From: an uncultured Clostridia bacterium
GTDB lineage: Bacteria > Bacillota > Clostridia > Oscillospirales > Ruminococcaceae
Assembly (NCBI GenBank): GCA_947631575.1
Contig: CANRLW010000002.1
Span: 1 to 64,000, forward strand
Length of the DNA stretch: 64,000 nt
Reading direction: 5' to 3'
Below, in pieces: positions 18,237-28,148 of this stretch. Each line of letters opens with the position of its first letter. Position 1 is the first letter of the stretch. The notes beneath the pieces were generated by a model. That model was not told where the DNA came from and did not search any database. It worked only from the letters and a program-made list of their open reading frames with translations. The translations under genes were made by a program, and so were the position numbers.

Positions 18237-19325
18237 TTATTTTACTACAAATCCTGCGGGCAACTTCCACGAAGACTGGCTGTAATAGAACGTAACGCTG
18301 TTCTGTAAATATTCTCCGTTATAGTACATACAAGTAGAACTTCCGCCGTCAAGGTTCGCGGCGTTTACAGCGCCATAGCGCGTCATTATTTCAATAAGGT
18401 CTGCCGCCGATGCGCCGACATGCCCTTTATAACCACGTCCGTCCGTTACAAGAAGAAGTATCGAGCCGTCCGCTCTCTGTCCTATCGCCGTGCGGGGATT
18501 AAGACCACTACCCGCGCCGTTTACTTCACGCGGAACACCGTTTATGACAAGCTGTACAAAATGGTTGCTGTCAACGGTCGCCTTTTCCGGGAAACATACC
18601 GCATCGCGTATTCCCTTTTCCTCTATCATTTTCTTACATTCTGCCGAGCTCATCTTGCTTACATCAATGATCTGAAGAAGATTGTTGTTTGTAAGTCCAA
18701 TAAGTACAAGGCCGCCCCATTCCTGTGGTTGATTTCTGATAATGACCCCGTTTGAAACAAGAACGCCGTAGGCGCAGCCGCCGCAGTTGTTTGTAGAATT
18801 ATAGATGCCGCCGTTTATACCGCCTATCGCGCCCGCTCTCTCCACAAGATCCTTTAGCGGAACACCCGCGGTCGGCCATTGGTTATAGCCTGTCGCGACA
18901 GAAGTCACGCTCACTCTGGACGGATCGTGGATTATCATAAGTGTCGCTTTATATGTAAGCCCCGCTATATCGACGACTTCGATTTCCTGAAGGTCATTGT
19001 TTTCGGGATCGTCGTCGCCCAACTGAGGAAGGGTTATCATTCCCTCATTTATATTTGTATCGCCGACATCTTCGAGAGAGGTCTTGTCTACTATCTCCTG
19101 TATCTCGTCTTTTGACAGGACGAGCGACGCCAAAAACTTCATCTGACCGGATTCGAGAACGGTCGTTACAAACGTGTTTTTTGACGAACCGTAGGCGCAG
19201 ATTATTTTCAGCATAATAAACAGTGTCAGCGCAATAATGAGCACAAATACTCCAATAAATGCGAATACCCGACCTGTTATCTTCAGGACAGTCGCCGCGC
19301 GTTTATTATTTTGTTTAACAGTCAT
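18237..19325 (-). CDS. Phosphodiester glycosidase (NAGPA) family protein
   Basis: 'GGINGGIYNS...', 'PRTAIGQRADGSILLLVTDGRGY', 'GAVNAANLDGGSSTCMYYNG'; N-terminal TM. Confidence 0.85.
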   Translation of the reverse strand: MTVKQNNKRAATVLKITGRVFAFIGVFVLIIALTLFIMLKIICAYGSSKNTFVTTVLESGQMKFLASLVLSKDEIQEIVDKTSLEDVGDTNINEGMITLPQLGDDDPENNDLQEIEVVDIAGLTYKATLMIIHDPSRVSVTSVATGYNQWPTAGVPLKDLVERAGAIGGINGGIYNSTNNCGGCAYGVLVSNGVIIRNQPQEWGGLVLIGLTNNNLLQIIDVSKMSSAECKKMIEEKGIRDAVCFPEKATVDSNHFVQLVINGVPREVNGAGSGLNPRTAIGQRADGSILLLVTDGRGYKGHVGASAADLIEIMTRYGAVNAANLDGGSSTCMYYNGEYLQNSVTFYYSQSSWKLPAGFVVK

Positions 19326-19378
19326 AATTTATTTTACCTTTCGTTTAAATCTTCTTTATGATAAGTTTTTTACTATTT

Positions 19379-20908
19379 TCAGCCTTCATCGTTCTCGCTG
19401 CCTAGGTTTTCATGCATAACGGCAATTCTCCAACTTCCGTCGCTTATCTTTGTAAAGTAAACTACGCTGTTGAAAATATCTGTTTTATTGCCGACAAATG
19501 TTGCTCCTCTATACAGCGCCATGTCCTTTTCAAAATAAACACTGCACGAAAAACAAGTGTCTGAATATCTCATAAAGTTTTTGACAGACTCATTTTTAAA
19601 CCCAAGAATCACATGCTCGCTCGTAAAAGTAATATCAATTCCGTATGCCCACTGTCTTGCGTATTTATAATATTCGGAATCGGGGATAAGATATTTTGCG
19701 ATAACGCTCAATCCATTGTCATAACCGCCGATATCGTTGGTCATAAACTTGCTCCAGAGCTCCATTGTGTTTAAGACATTTATTTCTTTTGCAATGTCCT
19801 CGGGAATTGTTTCAAGCGTTTCGGGCGAAAGATACGAACTTCCGTGAGAGATGTCGAATGTTTTTGAGGCAGGGCCGTCGGAAACTGTTGCGTTTACGCT
19901 TTCGCTGAACAATGCGAACTCATAGTTCTTTTGCTTTGGCAGCGTAACGCCTGCATATTTCAAAAGATTTTCGGCATCGGGAGCGTCTACAATCTCGGGC
20001 TCGGAAAGAGTCAACCCCTCTACGGAGAATGTACAGCTTTCCGGAACGGATATATTGTAGCTGAACAGCGGTATTGTCTCTCCGTCTGCATATGTATATC
20101 CGACGCCAAAACCATCCTTTATAACGACACGGGGTTCTTCCATTTCACGGATATGATAAACAGTCTTGCCGCCGCTTTCTGTCCCCGAAAATTCCTTTTC
20201 ATTTACAAAGACCTTCAAGCCGTTCGGGAGTGTAATTCGATAATCAAACATTACCGGTTTTACGATATTGTCTTTAACAGTGTATGAGATATCATTTCCC
20301 TCGCTGTCGGTAAACTTAATCTCCGGATCATTCAACAATCCAGAAACAGAATAGAGAGGCGTTCCCGAAAGCGCCTCGCGCTCGTCCTCGGAAAGCTCAA
20401 CTCCGTTTATTTTCGCGGTTATTCCCTCGGGGCAATAAACATGGAGATCATAAACGGTGTCAACAATTGTCGGAGTAAATTCTCTAAGGCTCCAATCCGC
20501 GGAGGTGAAGAACATAAGTCTTGTTCTGGGATCTTTTCCCGTCAGAACTATCTTTCCGACATTCTCTTCTCCACTTCTCACGACATAGGTCTTCAAAAGC
20601 TCGCCGCTTTCGGACGTAACAAGCTTGTATGTAAGCTCTTTTCCAACGACCTTTTCAGAATATTCCTTTTTGAACTCTTCTGGATCGTTATTTTCATAAC
20701 GGTTTACGCACAGTTTGTTGAAATCTATCTCAGACAAAAGCGAACCGTTTTTCAGTCTATTTATCTGGTCTTCTACTATTCTCTCAGGCTGGACGCTGTC
20801 ATAATCGCTTACGGTGACATTTACATAAATAAGAAAAGCCCCGCAAAGCAAAATAAGCACACCCGCGAAAATGATAAGGGCAATAACAAATTTGTTTTTT
20901 AATTTCAT
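19379..20908 (-). CDS. Hypothetical membrane-anchored extracellular protein
   Basis: N-terminal TM (NKFVIALIIFAGVLILLCGAFLIYV), 509 aa, preceded by GGAGG on minus strand. Confidence 0.75.
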   Translation of the reverse strand: MKLKNKFVIALIIFAGVLILLCGAFLIYVNVTVSDYDSVQPERIVEDQINRLKNGSLLSEIDFNKLCVNRYENNDPEEFKKEYSEKVVGKELTYKLVTSESGELLKTYVVRSGEENVGKIVLTGKDPRTRLMFFTSADWSLREFTPTIVDTVYDLHVYCPEGITAKINGVELSEDEREALSGTPLYSVSGLLNDPEIKFTDSEGNDISYTVKDNIVKPVMFDYRITLPNGLKVFVNEKEFSGTESGGKTVYHIREMEEPRVVIKDGFGVGYTYADGETIPLFSYNISVPESCTFSVEGLTLSEPEIVDAPDAENLLKYAGVTLPKQKNYEFALFSESVNATVSDGPASKTFDISHGSSYLSPETLETIPEDIAKEINVLNTMELWSKFMTNDIGGYDNGLSVIAKYLIPDSEYYKYARQWAYGIDITFTSEHVILGFKNESVKNFMRYSDTCFSCSVYFEKDMALYRGATFVGNKTDIFNSVVYFTKISDGSWRIAVMHENLGSENDEG

Positions 20909-21352
20909 AATTTCCTCCGGAAGTTTCTGGTGAAGTACTGCAAAAGATATGCATAGTATAACAAGTCGCAGCCGGGCTGCGCTGTCACTTTTTATGATGC
21001 ATACTAAAAGCCCACCTTATAATTATAACATACAAATTTCGATTTTGCAATACATTTTTCGTTCTTTTAAACAAAAATAAGCGTAAAATTTTGCAAAATG
21101 CCACAAATTTCCGCAGGAAAAATCTTACCTATCAAATATATTTTAACATATCAAGAAAAAAATTTATTATGATATTATTACAAAAAGCTTACGATTTTCT
21201 TACACTGTTTATTTTTTTACATTATGCGCAATATTAGTGAGGCTGTATAATAATCAGGTGTCAATTTTCGGGCAATAATATAACATTGCTGCTCTGCAAA
21301 AACGCCCGACGGGGCGTTAATTCAACTTTTTTCAAATTTTTTTAAAAACCCC

Positions 21353-21381
21353 TTGACAAATTTTCTGCATTATGATATAAT
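21353..21381 (+). promoter_or_regulatory. tRNA promoter
   Basis: TTGACA-17 bp-TATAAT, 15 nt upstream of tRNA-Met. Confidence 0.85.
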
Positions 21382-21395
21382 AAATAAGTTGGTAC

Positions 21396-21472
21396 GGCGG
21401 CATAGCTCAGTTGGCTAGAGCACTTGGTTCATACCCAGGGTGTCACCGGTTCAAATCCAGTTGCCGCTACCA
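21396..21472 (+). tRNA. tRNA with CAT anticodon (tRNA-Met; tRNA-Ile2 not excluded)
   Basis: Cloverleaf: GGCGGCA/TGCCGCT acceptor, anticodon loop TTCATAC, T-loop TTCAAAT, encoded CCA. Confidence 0.88.
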
Positions 21473-21476
21473 TTTC

Positions 21477-21551
21477 GGCCCGTTGGTCAAGAGGTTAAGA
21501 CATCGCCCTTTCACGGCGGAATCATGGGTTCAATTCCCGTACGGGTCACCA
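21477..21551 (+). tRNA. tRNA-Glu (TTC)
   Basis: GGCCCGT/ACGGGTC acceptor, anticodon loop CTTTCAC, T-loop TTCAATT, encoded CCA. Confidence 0.92.
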
Positions 21552-21573
21552 TCTAGAGACTAGAGGTTAGAAG

Positions 21574-21612
21574 TTAGAGGCTAGAATTTGAGTTCTAGCC
21601 TCTAATTTCTTT
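21574..21612 (+). terminator. Perfect 13-bp inverted repeat downstream of tRNA-Glu
   Basis: TTAGAGGCTAGAA-TTTGAG-TTCTAGCCTCTAA followed by TTTCTTTT. Confidence 0.6.
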
Positions 21613-21666
21613 TATGCGTTTTATTAGGCGAAAACTTTTCTACTTGAATTCTTACCTATTACATCT

Positions 21667-21704
21667 AAAAGCGGCGACTTGTGGTTACAAATCGCCGCTT
21701 TTTC
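21667..21704. terminator. Bidirectional intrinsic terminator
   Basis: AAAAGCGGCGA...TCGCCGCTTTTT between convergent tRNAs and 21707-22171. Confidence 0.7.
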
Positions 21705-21706
21705 AT

Positions 21707-22171
21707 TTACAATATCCAAGCCTGAATGTCTATGCCCAGAAACTTTTTATTCCTGAATCCGATACAAATTCCTTGGTCGCCGTTTGCTTTACAGTCGCCG
21801 TAAAATCCTATTTCGGGATAATAAAAACCGTCCTTTGAATGAGTTATCTTGCTGATATTAACAGCAATGGCGTGGATCTTAATTTCCTTTTCAACTTGGT
21901 CTTCGGAAACGTGTTTTTTCCTGCCAACATTGCCGTATGCATCATTGCAATATTCCGCAATTTCTTTTCGATAATCCTCGATTTTCACGTTTTCTATAAA
22001 CCAGTTAAGGCAGGCAATTTCCTTTTCGGACAATGCGAAATTGCGAGGTTTATAATGTCCTGTCTCGTCAAACTTGTTGTCGCCCGTTGAAAAAACTTCA
22101 ACCTTTTTCCGCTTTCCGAAAAGTTCAATGTAAATAGAGTCCTCATTGTTCAGTTTTTCAATAGGTTTCAT
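21707..22171 (-). CDS. Hypothetical protein, DUF6985/immunity-like (tentative)
   Basis: C-terminal 'YPEIGFYGDCKANGDQGICIGFRNKKFLGI' resembles DUF6985-type proteins; 154 aa. Confidence 0.5.
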   Translation of the reverse strand: MKPIEKLNNEDSIYIELFGKRKKVEVFSTGDNKFDETGHYKPRNFALSEKEIACLNWFIENVKIEDYRKEIAEYCNDAYGNVGRKKHVSEDQVEKEIKIHAIAVNISKITHSKDGFYYPEIGFYGDCKANGDQGICIGFRNKKFLGIDIQAWIL

Positions 22172-22189
22172 TTATTTCACCTCTGTAAA

Positions 22190-25100
22190 TCACTTGATGT
22201 CCGCATGATGTGCCTGCAAGGACTTCACCCCGAAATGCGTGTTTTCCTTTATTGCGCGTATGCCCTCGGCGCTTGCCTTTGCAGCAGCCATTGTGGTTAT
22301 ATAAGGCACACGGTGTTTTATCGCGGCTTTGCGTATATAGCTGTCGTCGTGGGCGCTGGTCTTTCCTGCGGGGGTGTTGATGATAAGCTGGATTTGCCCG
22401 TTTGAAATTTCATCTGCAATGTTCGGTCTGCCTTCGTAGATCTTGAATATCTTTTCAACGGGAATGCCCGCGTTCTTTATCATGCTGTATGAATTGCCCG
22501 TGGCAACTATCTTAAATCCAAGGTCACTGAATGCCTTTGCTATTTCAACAAGCTCGGGCTTATCGCGGTCGCAGACGCTGAGGAGAACCGTTCCCTCGTT
22601 CGGAAGTCTGGTCTGTGTAGCCTCCTGCGCCTTATAATAAGCCTCGCCGAAGGTCGGAGCAATTCCGAGAACTTCGCCCGTTGAGCGCATTTCCGGACCT
22701 AACAGCGGGTCTACTTCGGGGAACATATTGAACGGGAACACCGCCTCTTTTACGCCATAGTGACCAATAACGCGGTCGTGAAGTTCCGGCACGGGAGATT
22801 TTCTTCCCGTAATAGGAGAGGTTATGATGTCCGTCGCTATTCTCACCATATTTATATCGCACACCTTTGAAACGAGAGGCACTGTACGCGATGCGCGGGG
22901 ATTTGCCTCAAGCACGAACACCGTATCGCCCTCTATGGCATACTGCATGTTCATAAGTCCCTTTACGCCCATTTCAACGGCAATTTTCCTCGTATAATCC
23001 TTTATCGTTTCAATATGTTTCTGCGAAAGATTTTTCGCGGGAAGGATACAAGCCGAATCGCCCGAATGTATTCCCGCAAGCTCTATATGCTCCATAACGG
23101 CAGGCACAAAACAGTTTTCGCCGTCGGAGATCGCGTCAGCCTCGCACTCTGTCGCGTGATTTAAGAAACGGTCGATAAGTATCGGACGGTCGGGCGTTAC
23201 GCCTACTGCCGCGGACATATAAACTCTCATCATCTCATCGTCATGGACAACTTCCATTCCGCGTCCGCCGAGAACATAAGACGGACGAACCATAACGGGG
23301 TAGCCTATCTTATTCGCTATTTCAAGCGCCTCGTCAACATTTACCGCCATTCCGCTTTCGGGCATGGGAATGCCGAGCTTTTCCATCATAGCGCGGAACA
23401 GATCTCTGTCCTCCGCCTCGTCAATGGTTTCGGGAGATGTTCCCAAAATATTCACGCCGTATTTTTTCAGATCGCTTGCGAGATTAAGCGGCGTCTGTCC
23501 GCCAAACTGAGCGATAACTCCGACGGGTTTTTCCTTTTCGTGGATAGAAAGCACGTCTTCGAGCGTAAGTGGCTCGAAATAGAGCTTGTCGGAAGTGTCA
23601 TAGTCGGTAGAAACGGTCTCAGGGTTGCAGTTTACTATTATTGACTCAAAGCCGAGTTTTTTCAGCGCAAGCGCCGCATGAACGCAGCAATAGTCGAACT
23701 CTATGCCCTGTCCTATTCTGTTGGGACCGCCGCCAAGTATCATTATTTTCGGCTTGTCGGTATTTACGGGGCTTTTATCTTCGGAGAGATTGTATGTTGA
23801 ATAGTAGTAAGCGCTGTCCTGAGTGCCGCTTACATGAACGCCTTCCCATGCCTCGCATATTCCCGCTTTAAGGCGCGCGTTTCTTATCTCCTCTTCGGAA
23901 ACGGCGAGGAGCTGACTTAAATAGCGGTCGGAGAAACCGTCCTGCTTTGCCTTTTTCAGAACGTCTGCGGCAGGAATCGTGCCTTTTAATTTTGCAAGCT
24001 CGTTTTCTTCTTCAACAAGCTCTTTCATCTGCTGTAAAAACCAGTGCTTTATTTTCGTGAGCTGATATATCTCCTCAACCTCAGCACCCTTGCGGAGCGC
24101 CTCGTAGATGATGAACTGACGCTCGCTCGAAATCGTGCGGAGTTTATCCAAAAGCTCGTCCTTTGAAAGCTCGTTGAAGTTCTTTGCATATCCCAGACCG
24201 TATCTTCCTGTTTCAAGGCTGCGTATGGCTTTCTGGAAAGCCTCTTTATAGGTCTTTCCTATGCTCATGACTTCGCCGACAGCCTTCATCTGCGTTCCTA
24301 TCTTATCTTCGGCTTTCTTGAATTTTTCAAATGCCCACCTTGCGAATTTAATTACGACATAATCGCCGTCGGGAACATACTTATCGAGCGTTCCGTATTT
24401 GCCGCAGGGGATCTCTGCGAGCGTCAGCCCGCAGGCAAGCATTGCGGAAACAAGCGCGATAGGAAAGCCCGTTGCCTTTGAAGCGAGCGCGGAAGAACGC
24501 GATGTTCTAGGATTTATTTCGATAACGACAACTCTGCCCGTTTCAGGGTCGCGCGCGAACTGACAGTTACAGCCGCCGATAACTTGAATAGCCTCGACTA
24601 TCTTATATGCCTGGCGCTGAAGATCAAGCTGAACGTCCTCGGGGATAGTGAGCATAGGCGCGGAACAGAACGAATCTCCCGTATGAACGCCCACGGGGTC
24701 AATGTTTTCTATAAAGCATACCGTGATTATATTGTTATCCGCGTCGCGGACTACCTCAAGTTCAAGCTCTTCCCAGCCGCTTATACATTCTTCCACAAGC
24801 ACCTGACCGACAAGGCTCGCCTGTAATCCTCTCTCGCACACAACTTTCAGCTCGTCTACGTTATATACCATTCCGCCGCCTGCGCCGCCCATGGTATATG
24901 CGGGACGAAGAACAACGGGATAGCGCAGTTTTTCCGCTATCTTTACAGCCTCGTCAACGGTATAAGCTACCTCGCTCCTCGCCATTTCAATGCCGAGCTT
25001 TTCCATGGTATGCTTAAACTCTATTCTGTCCTCGCCGCGCTGTATAGCGTCTATCTGAACTCCGATAACTTTAACGCCGTACTTATCCAGAACGCCTGCC

Positions 25101-25411
25101 GTTCCGAGCTCGGAACAGAGGTTTAGTCCCGACTGACCGCCAAGGTTCGGCAAAAGAGCGTCGGGGCGTTCTTTTTCGATTATCTGCGTCAGCCTGTCGA
25201 CATTCAGCGGCTCGATATAGGTTATATCCGCTACGTCGGGGTCTGTCATGATAGTCGCGGGATTTGAATTTACGAGAACTATCTCATATCCGAGCTTTTT
25301 CAATGCTTTACAAGCCTGTGTTCCCGAATAGTCAAACTCGCAAGCCTGTCCTATGATTATAGGACCCGATCCGATAATAAGGATCTTGTTGATATCTTGT
25401 CTTTTTGGCAT
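22190..25411 (-). CDS. carB: Carbamoyl-phosphate synthase large subunit
   Basis: 'MPKRQDINKILIIGSGPIIIGQACEFDYSGTQACKAL...'; duplicated ATP-grasp halves; ORF track extends to 25447 but MPKR is the conserved start. Confidence 0.97.
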   Translation of the reverse strand: MPKRQDINKILIIGSGPIIIGQACEFDYSGTQACKALKKLGYEIVLVNSNPATIMTDPDVADITYIEPLNVDRLTQIIEKERPDALLPNLGGQSGLNLCSELGTAGVLDKYGVKVIGVQIDAIQRGEDRIEFKHTMEKLGIEMARSEVAYTVDEAVKIAEKLRYPVVLRPAYTMGGAGGGMVYNVDELKVVCERGLQASLVGQVLVEECISGWEELELEVVRDADNNIITVCFIENIDPVGVHTGDSFCSAPMLTIPEDVQLDLQRQAYKIVEAIQVIGGCNCQFARDPETGRVVVIEINPRTSRSSALASKATGFPIALVSAMLACGLTLAEIPCGKYGTLDKYVPDGDYVVIKFARWAFEKFKKAEDKIGTQMKAVGEVMSIGKTYKEAFQKAIRSLETGRYGLGYAKNFNELSKDELLDKLRTISSERQFIIYEALRKGAEVEEIYQLTKIKHWFLQQMKELVEEENELAKLKGTIPAADVLKKAKQDGFSDRYLSQLLAVSEEEIRNARLKAGICEAWEGVHVSGTQDSAYYYSTYNLSEDKSPVNTDKPKIMILGGGPNRIGQGIEFDYCCVHAALALKKLGFESIIVNCNPETVSTDYDTSDKLYFEPLTLEDVLSIHEKEKPVGVIAQFGGQTPLNLASDLKKYGVNILGTSPETIDEAEDRDLFRAMMEKLGIPMPESGMAVNVDEALEIANKIGYPVMVRPSYVLGGRGMEVVHDDEMMRVYMSAAVGVTPDRPILIDRFLNHATECEADAISDGENCFVPAVMEHIELAGIHSGDSACILPAKNLSQKHIETIKDYTRKIAVEMGVKGLMNMQYAIEGDTVFVLEANPRASRTVPLVSKVCDINMVRIATDIITSPITGRKSPVPELHDRVIGHYGVKEAVFPFNMFPEVDPLLGPEMRSTGEVLGIAPTFGEAYYKAQEATQTRLPNEGTVLLSVCDRDKPELVEIAKAFSDLGFKIVATGNSYSMIKNAGIPVEKIFKIYEGRPNIADEISNGQIQLIINTPAGKTSAHDDSYIRKAAIKHRVPYITTMAAAKASAEGIRAIKENTHFGVKSLQAHHADIK

Positions 25412-25644
25412 CAATAACTCCGTTCCCGCACCGCTATAGGTACGCAAAAAAAATTAAATATAATATTGCAGGCAATACTACTGTATAAATTTACGCTATT
25501 TATTATCATACCATAAATTGAAAAAAATTTCAATAGCAATTCAACAAAAATCCCGACTTTTAAAAAATTTTGTAAAATAGTTTACCACTATTCAAAAAAA
25601 TATGATACAATAGAAATGTTGAATATTAACACGGAGGAACAATA

Positions 25645-26547
25645 ATGAGAAAAAAACTTTTGCTCGTATACAATCCAGTTTCGGGTACAGGCGGTATAAT
25701 ATCTTCTCTCGCCGACGTCATTTCGGCATTTACTGCGGCGGGATATGACGTTACTGCTCACCCGACCTCTCAACAGGGCGACGGAAAACAGTTTATAGAA
25801 CAATATGCCGACAACTTCGACCTCGTTTGCTCCTGCGGCGGGGACGGAATGCTCCATGAGCTTTTCTGCGGAATGAAGGGTCACAATGGGAAATGCGGCT
25901 ATATCCCCTCGGGCACGGTAAACGATTTCGCCTCTTCTATGCGGATACCGAAAAACATTCCCGAGGCCGTGAAAATGATAATCGAAGAAAACTACAGAAA
26001 TATCGACGCAGGCGAAATGAACGGAAACAGGTTCGCCTATATAGCAGCGTTTGGAGTATTTACGGAAGTAAGCTATTCTACCAGCCACAATCTTAAAAGC
26101 GTTCTTGGTTCTTTTGCTTATTTCCTAGAGGGAGTAAAAAGGTTCGACCCGTTTTATTTCAGCGAAAAATCGGCAAATCTGAAAATAACCTGCGATGACT
26201 ATATTTACGAGGGAGAGTTTTCTTTCGGAATGGCGGGAAACACGCTTTCCGTGGCAGGCTCGACGCTTGCCGTTCCGTCCGACGCGTCTATGGAAGACGG
26301 ACTTCTGGACTTTTTATTTATCAGAACGCCGAAAACTCTCGCGGATTATGACAAGATACGCATAGCGCTTACAAACGAGGATAAGCCCTGCGACAGCGTT
26401 ATACGCCTTAAAGCAAGTTCACTCAAGCTCGAATCGGAAAAGCCTGTCGACTGGGATCTTGACGGAGAATTTGGCGGGAGCTTTTTAACTGCGGAATTTT
26501 CAGTCGATAAGCAAGCGATAACTATTGCAGCGCCGGAAAAGGTTTGA
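25645..26547 (+). CDS. Diacylglycerol kinase family lipid kinase (YegS/BmrU-like)
   Basis: 'LLVYNPVSGTGG', 'VCSCGGDGMLHE', 'GYIPSGTVNDFASSM'. Confidence 0.92.
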   Translation: MRKKLLLVYNPVSGTGGIISSLADVISAFTAAGYDVTAHPTSQQGDGKQFIEQYADNFDLVCSCGGDGMLHELFCGMKGHNGKCGYIPSGTVNDFASSMRIPKNIPEAVKMIIEENYRNIDAGEMNGNRFAYIAAFGVFTEVSYSTSHNLKSVLGSFAYFLEGVKRFDPFYFSEKSANLKITCDDYIYEGEFSFGMAGNTLSVAGSTLAVPSDASMEDGLLDFLFIRTPKTLADYDKIRIALTNEDKPCDSVIRLKASSLKLESEKPVDWDLDGEFGGSFLTAEFSVDKQAITIAAPEKV

Positions 26548-26599
26548 AATCGGGCTTTCAATTATCCTGAACTTTCGTAATTGAGAGATAAAATAACAA

Positions 26600-26648
26600 C
26601 AAAACACCGCTTTGCGGGGAAATGATATTCCCAAAGCAAAGCGGTGAT
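26600..26648 (-). terminator. Intrinsic terminator between convergent genes
   Basis: CACCGCTTTGC...GCAAAGCGGTG followed by TTTTGTTGTTATTTT on minus strand. Confidence 0.75.
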
Positions 26649-26652
26649 CTTA

Positions 26653-27231
26653 TTATGAACTTTTTTTCTTCGACCTTGCGAATACAAAGAGCTTGCTGAA
26701 AATGTAATTCAAGACTATTACCACAACGTTTGTAAAAATCTTTGCCAAAAGCTCGTACCACCCCGCGTGAAATCCCGTAAGATCCACCAGCAAGAACATA
26801 AGTATCACGTCTACCAAAAGCGTCGAAATTCTCGACGCGTAAAATCTGAGCGCCTCGAGAAGAACTTTGCCAAAGGTTTTGTTTTCACTTCTGAACACGA
26901 AAAGCCTGTTTGTTATAAACGCAAACGTACTCGCAAGTATCCACGAAAGTATGTTTGGAAAGACGGTGTTGCTTTCTATGCCGAAACGGGAGGTAAGCGT
27001 AAAGATCCACGAGAGCTGCTCAGTAACGCTCTGCGCGTTCGGGAAAACCGCCCTGAAAACAATGTAGCCGACTATTGACACGACTGTAGTAAGTACGCCG
27101 AAAATAAGGTACATTATTATTTCACGGTACTTTTTAAAAAGCTCTTTTCTGCCTTCGCTTGTTTTTATAAGAGATATTATTTCGGAAACTTTCCCTTTTT
27201 GCATTTTTTCACTTCCTGTGGTAAAACTCAT
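26653..27231 (-). CDS. GtrA family membrane protein
   Basis: Four TM segments; 'REIIMYLIFGVLTTVVSIVGYIVFR', 'FITNRLFVF', 'LNYIFSKLFVF'. Confidence 0.88.
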   Translation of the reverse strand: MSFTTGSEKMQKGKVSEIISLIKTSEGRKELFKKYREIIMYLIFGVLTTVVSIVGYIVFRAVFPNAQSVTEQLSWIFTLTSRFGIESNTVFPNILSWILASTFAFITNRLFVFRSENKTFGKVLLEALRFYASRISTLLVDVILMFLLVDLTGFHAGWYELLAKIFTNVVVIVLNYIFSKLFVFARSKKKSS

Positions 27232-27337
27232 TCTGTTACATTTATTATTCTAAAAGTAACTATATTCTACCACATAAACAAAAAAAAATCAACTGTTTTT
27301 TTAAAACCGTTTTGAGCGTAAAAATTTGTCAAAGCTA

Positions 27338-27366
27338 TTGACATGATAGACGATTTGAGTTATAAT
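27338..27366 (+). promoter_or_regulatory. Perfect-consensus promoter of the Ter-like operon
   Basis: TTGACA-17 bp-TATAAT about 120 nt upstream of the vWA gene. Confidence 0.9.
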
Positions 27367-27488
27367 ATATTTGTATGCCGATATGGTGGAATTATGGAAA
27401 ATGTTTATTTTTGGTGTTATTGCACAAGATGATTGTTTAAAGGATCGGTGTATTTATACCGAGAGGTATCTTAAACGGAGGATTTTCT

Positions 27489-28130
27489 ATGTCGGATTAT
27501 CTCAGAAGACTTCCCGTATATCTGCTGCTCGACTGTAGCGGGTCTATGACGGGTGAACCCATAGAGGCGGTAAAACAAGGGCTTAAAACGCTTTTGTCGG
27601 AACTTAAAAGCGATCCTCAGGCTCTCGAAACTGCTTATCTGTCAATTATAACCTTCGACAGCACAGCGAGGCAAATTTGCCCACTGACAGAGCTTTTTTC
27701 CTTTAAAGAACCGCAGATAAGCGCGGGCGGAGCTACGGCTCTTGGCGGCGCGCTGAAGGTACTGGCTGAATGTATAAAGAATGAAGTGCGCATTTCTACG
27801 AAGGAACAGAAAGGCGACTGGAAACCGCTGGTATTTATCATGACAGACGGCGCTCCGACAGATGATATTGACGAGGGGATAAATGCCTTAAAACAAGTCT
27901 CCGCGGGAAACATCATTGCTTGTGCGGCGGGTGCAAACGCAAACACCGAGCCTTTGAAGAAAATTACGAACAACGTACTTATGATGAACAACCTTACAAC
28001 GGGAGATATGGCGCAGTTTTTCGCGTGGGTATCAAGCTCGGTAAAGCTTTCATCTAAGAGCGTTGACGCAAAGCCCGGCGAGGCTGTTGTTCTTCCTCCG
28101 CCTCCTCAGGGATTTGTGATAGTGCCTTAA
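27489..28130 (+). CDS. TerY-like vWA domain protein
   Basis: MIDAS motif 'YLLLDCSGSMTGEPIEAVKQGL'; 'FIMTDGAPTDD'; about 213 aa; operon context. Confidence 0.85.
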   Translation: MSDYLRRLPVYLLLDCSGSMTGEPIEAVKQGLKTLLSELKSDPQALETAYLSIITFDSTARQICPLTELFSFKEPQISAGGATALGGALKVLAECIKNEVRISTKEQKGDWKPLVFIMTDGAPTDDIDEGINALKQVSAGNIIACAAGANANTEPLKKITNNVLMMNNLTTGDMAQFFAWVSSSVKLSSKSVDAKPGEAVVLPPPPQGFVIVP

Positions 28131-28148
28131 TTGTTTCGGGGGTAATTT

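Noticed and set aside
22190-25411. carB without adjacent carA as an anomaly
   Set aside because: Genes encoding the two subunits are often unlinked, and carA may lie outside the window; not informative.
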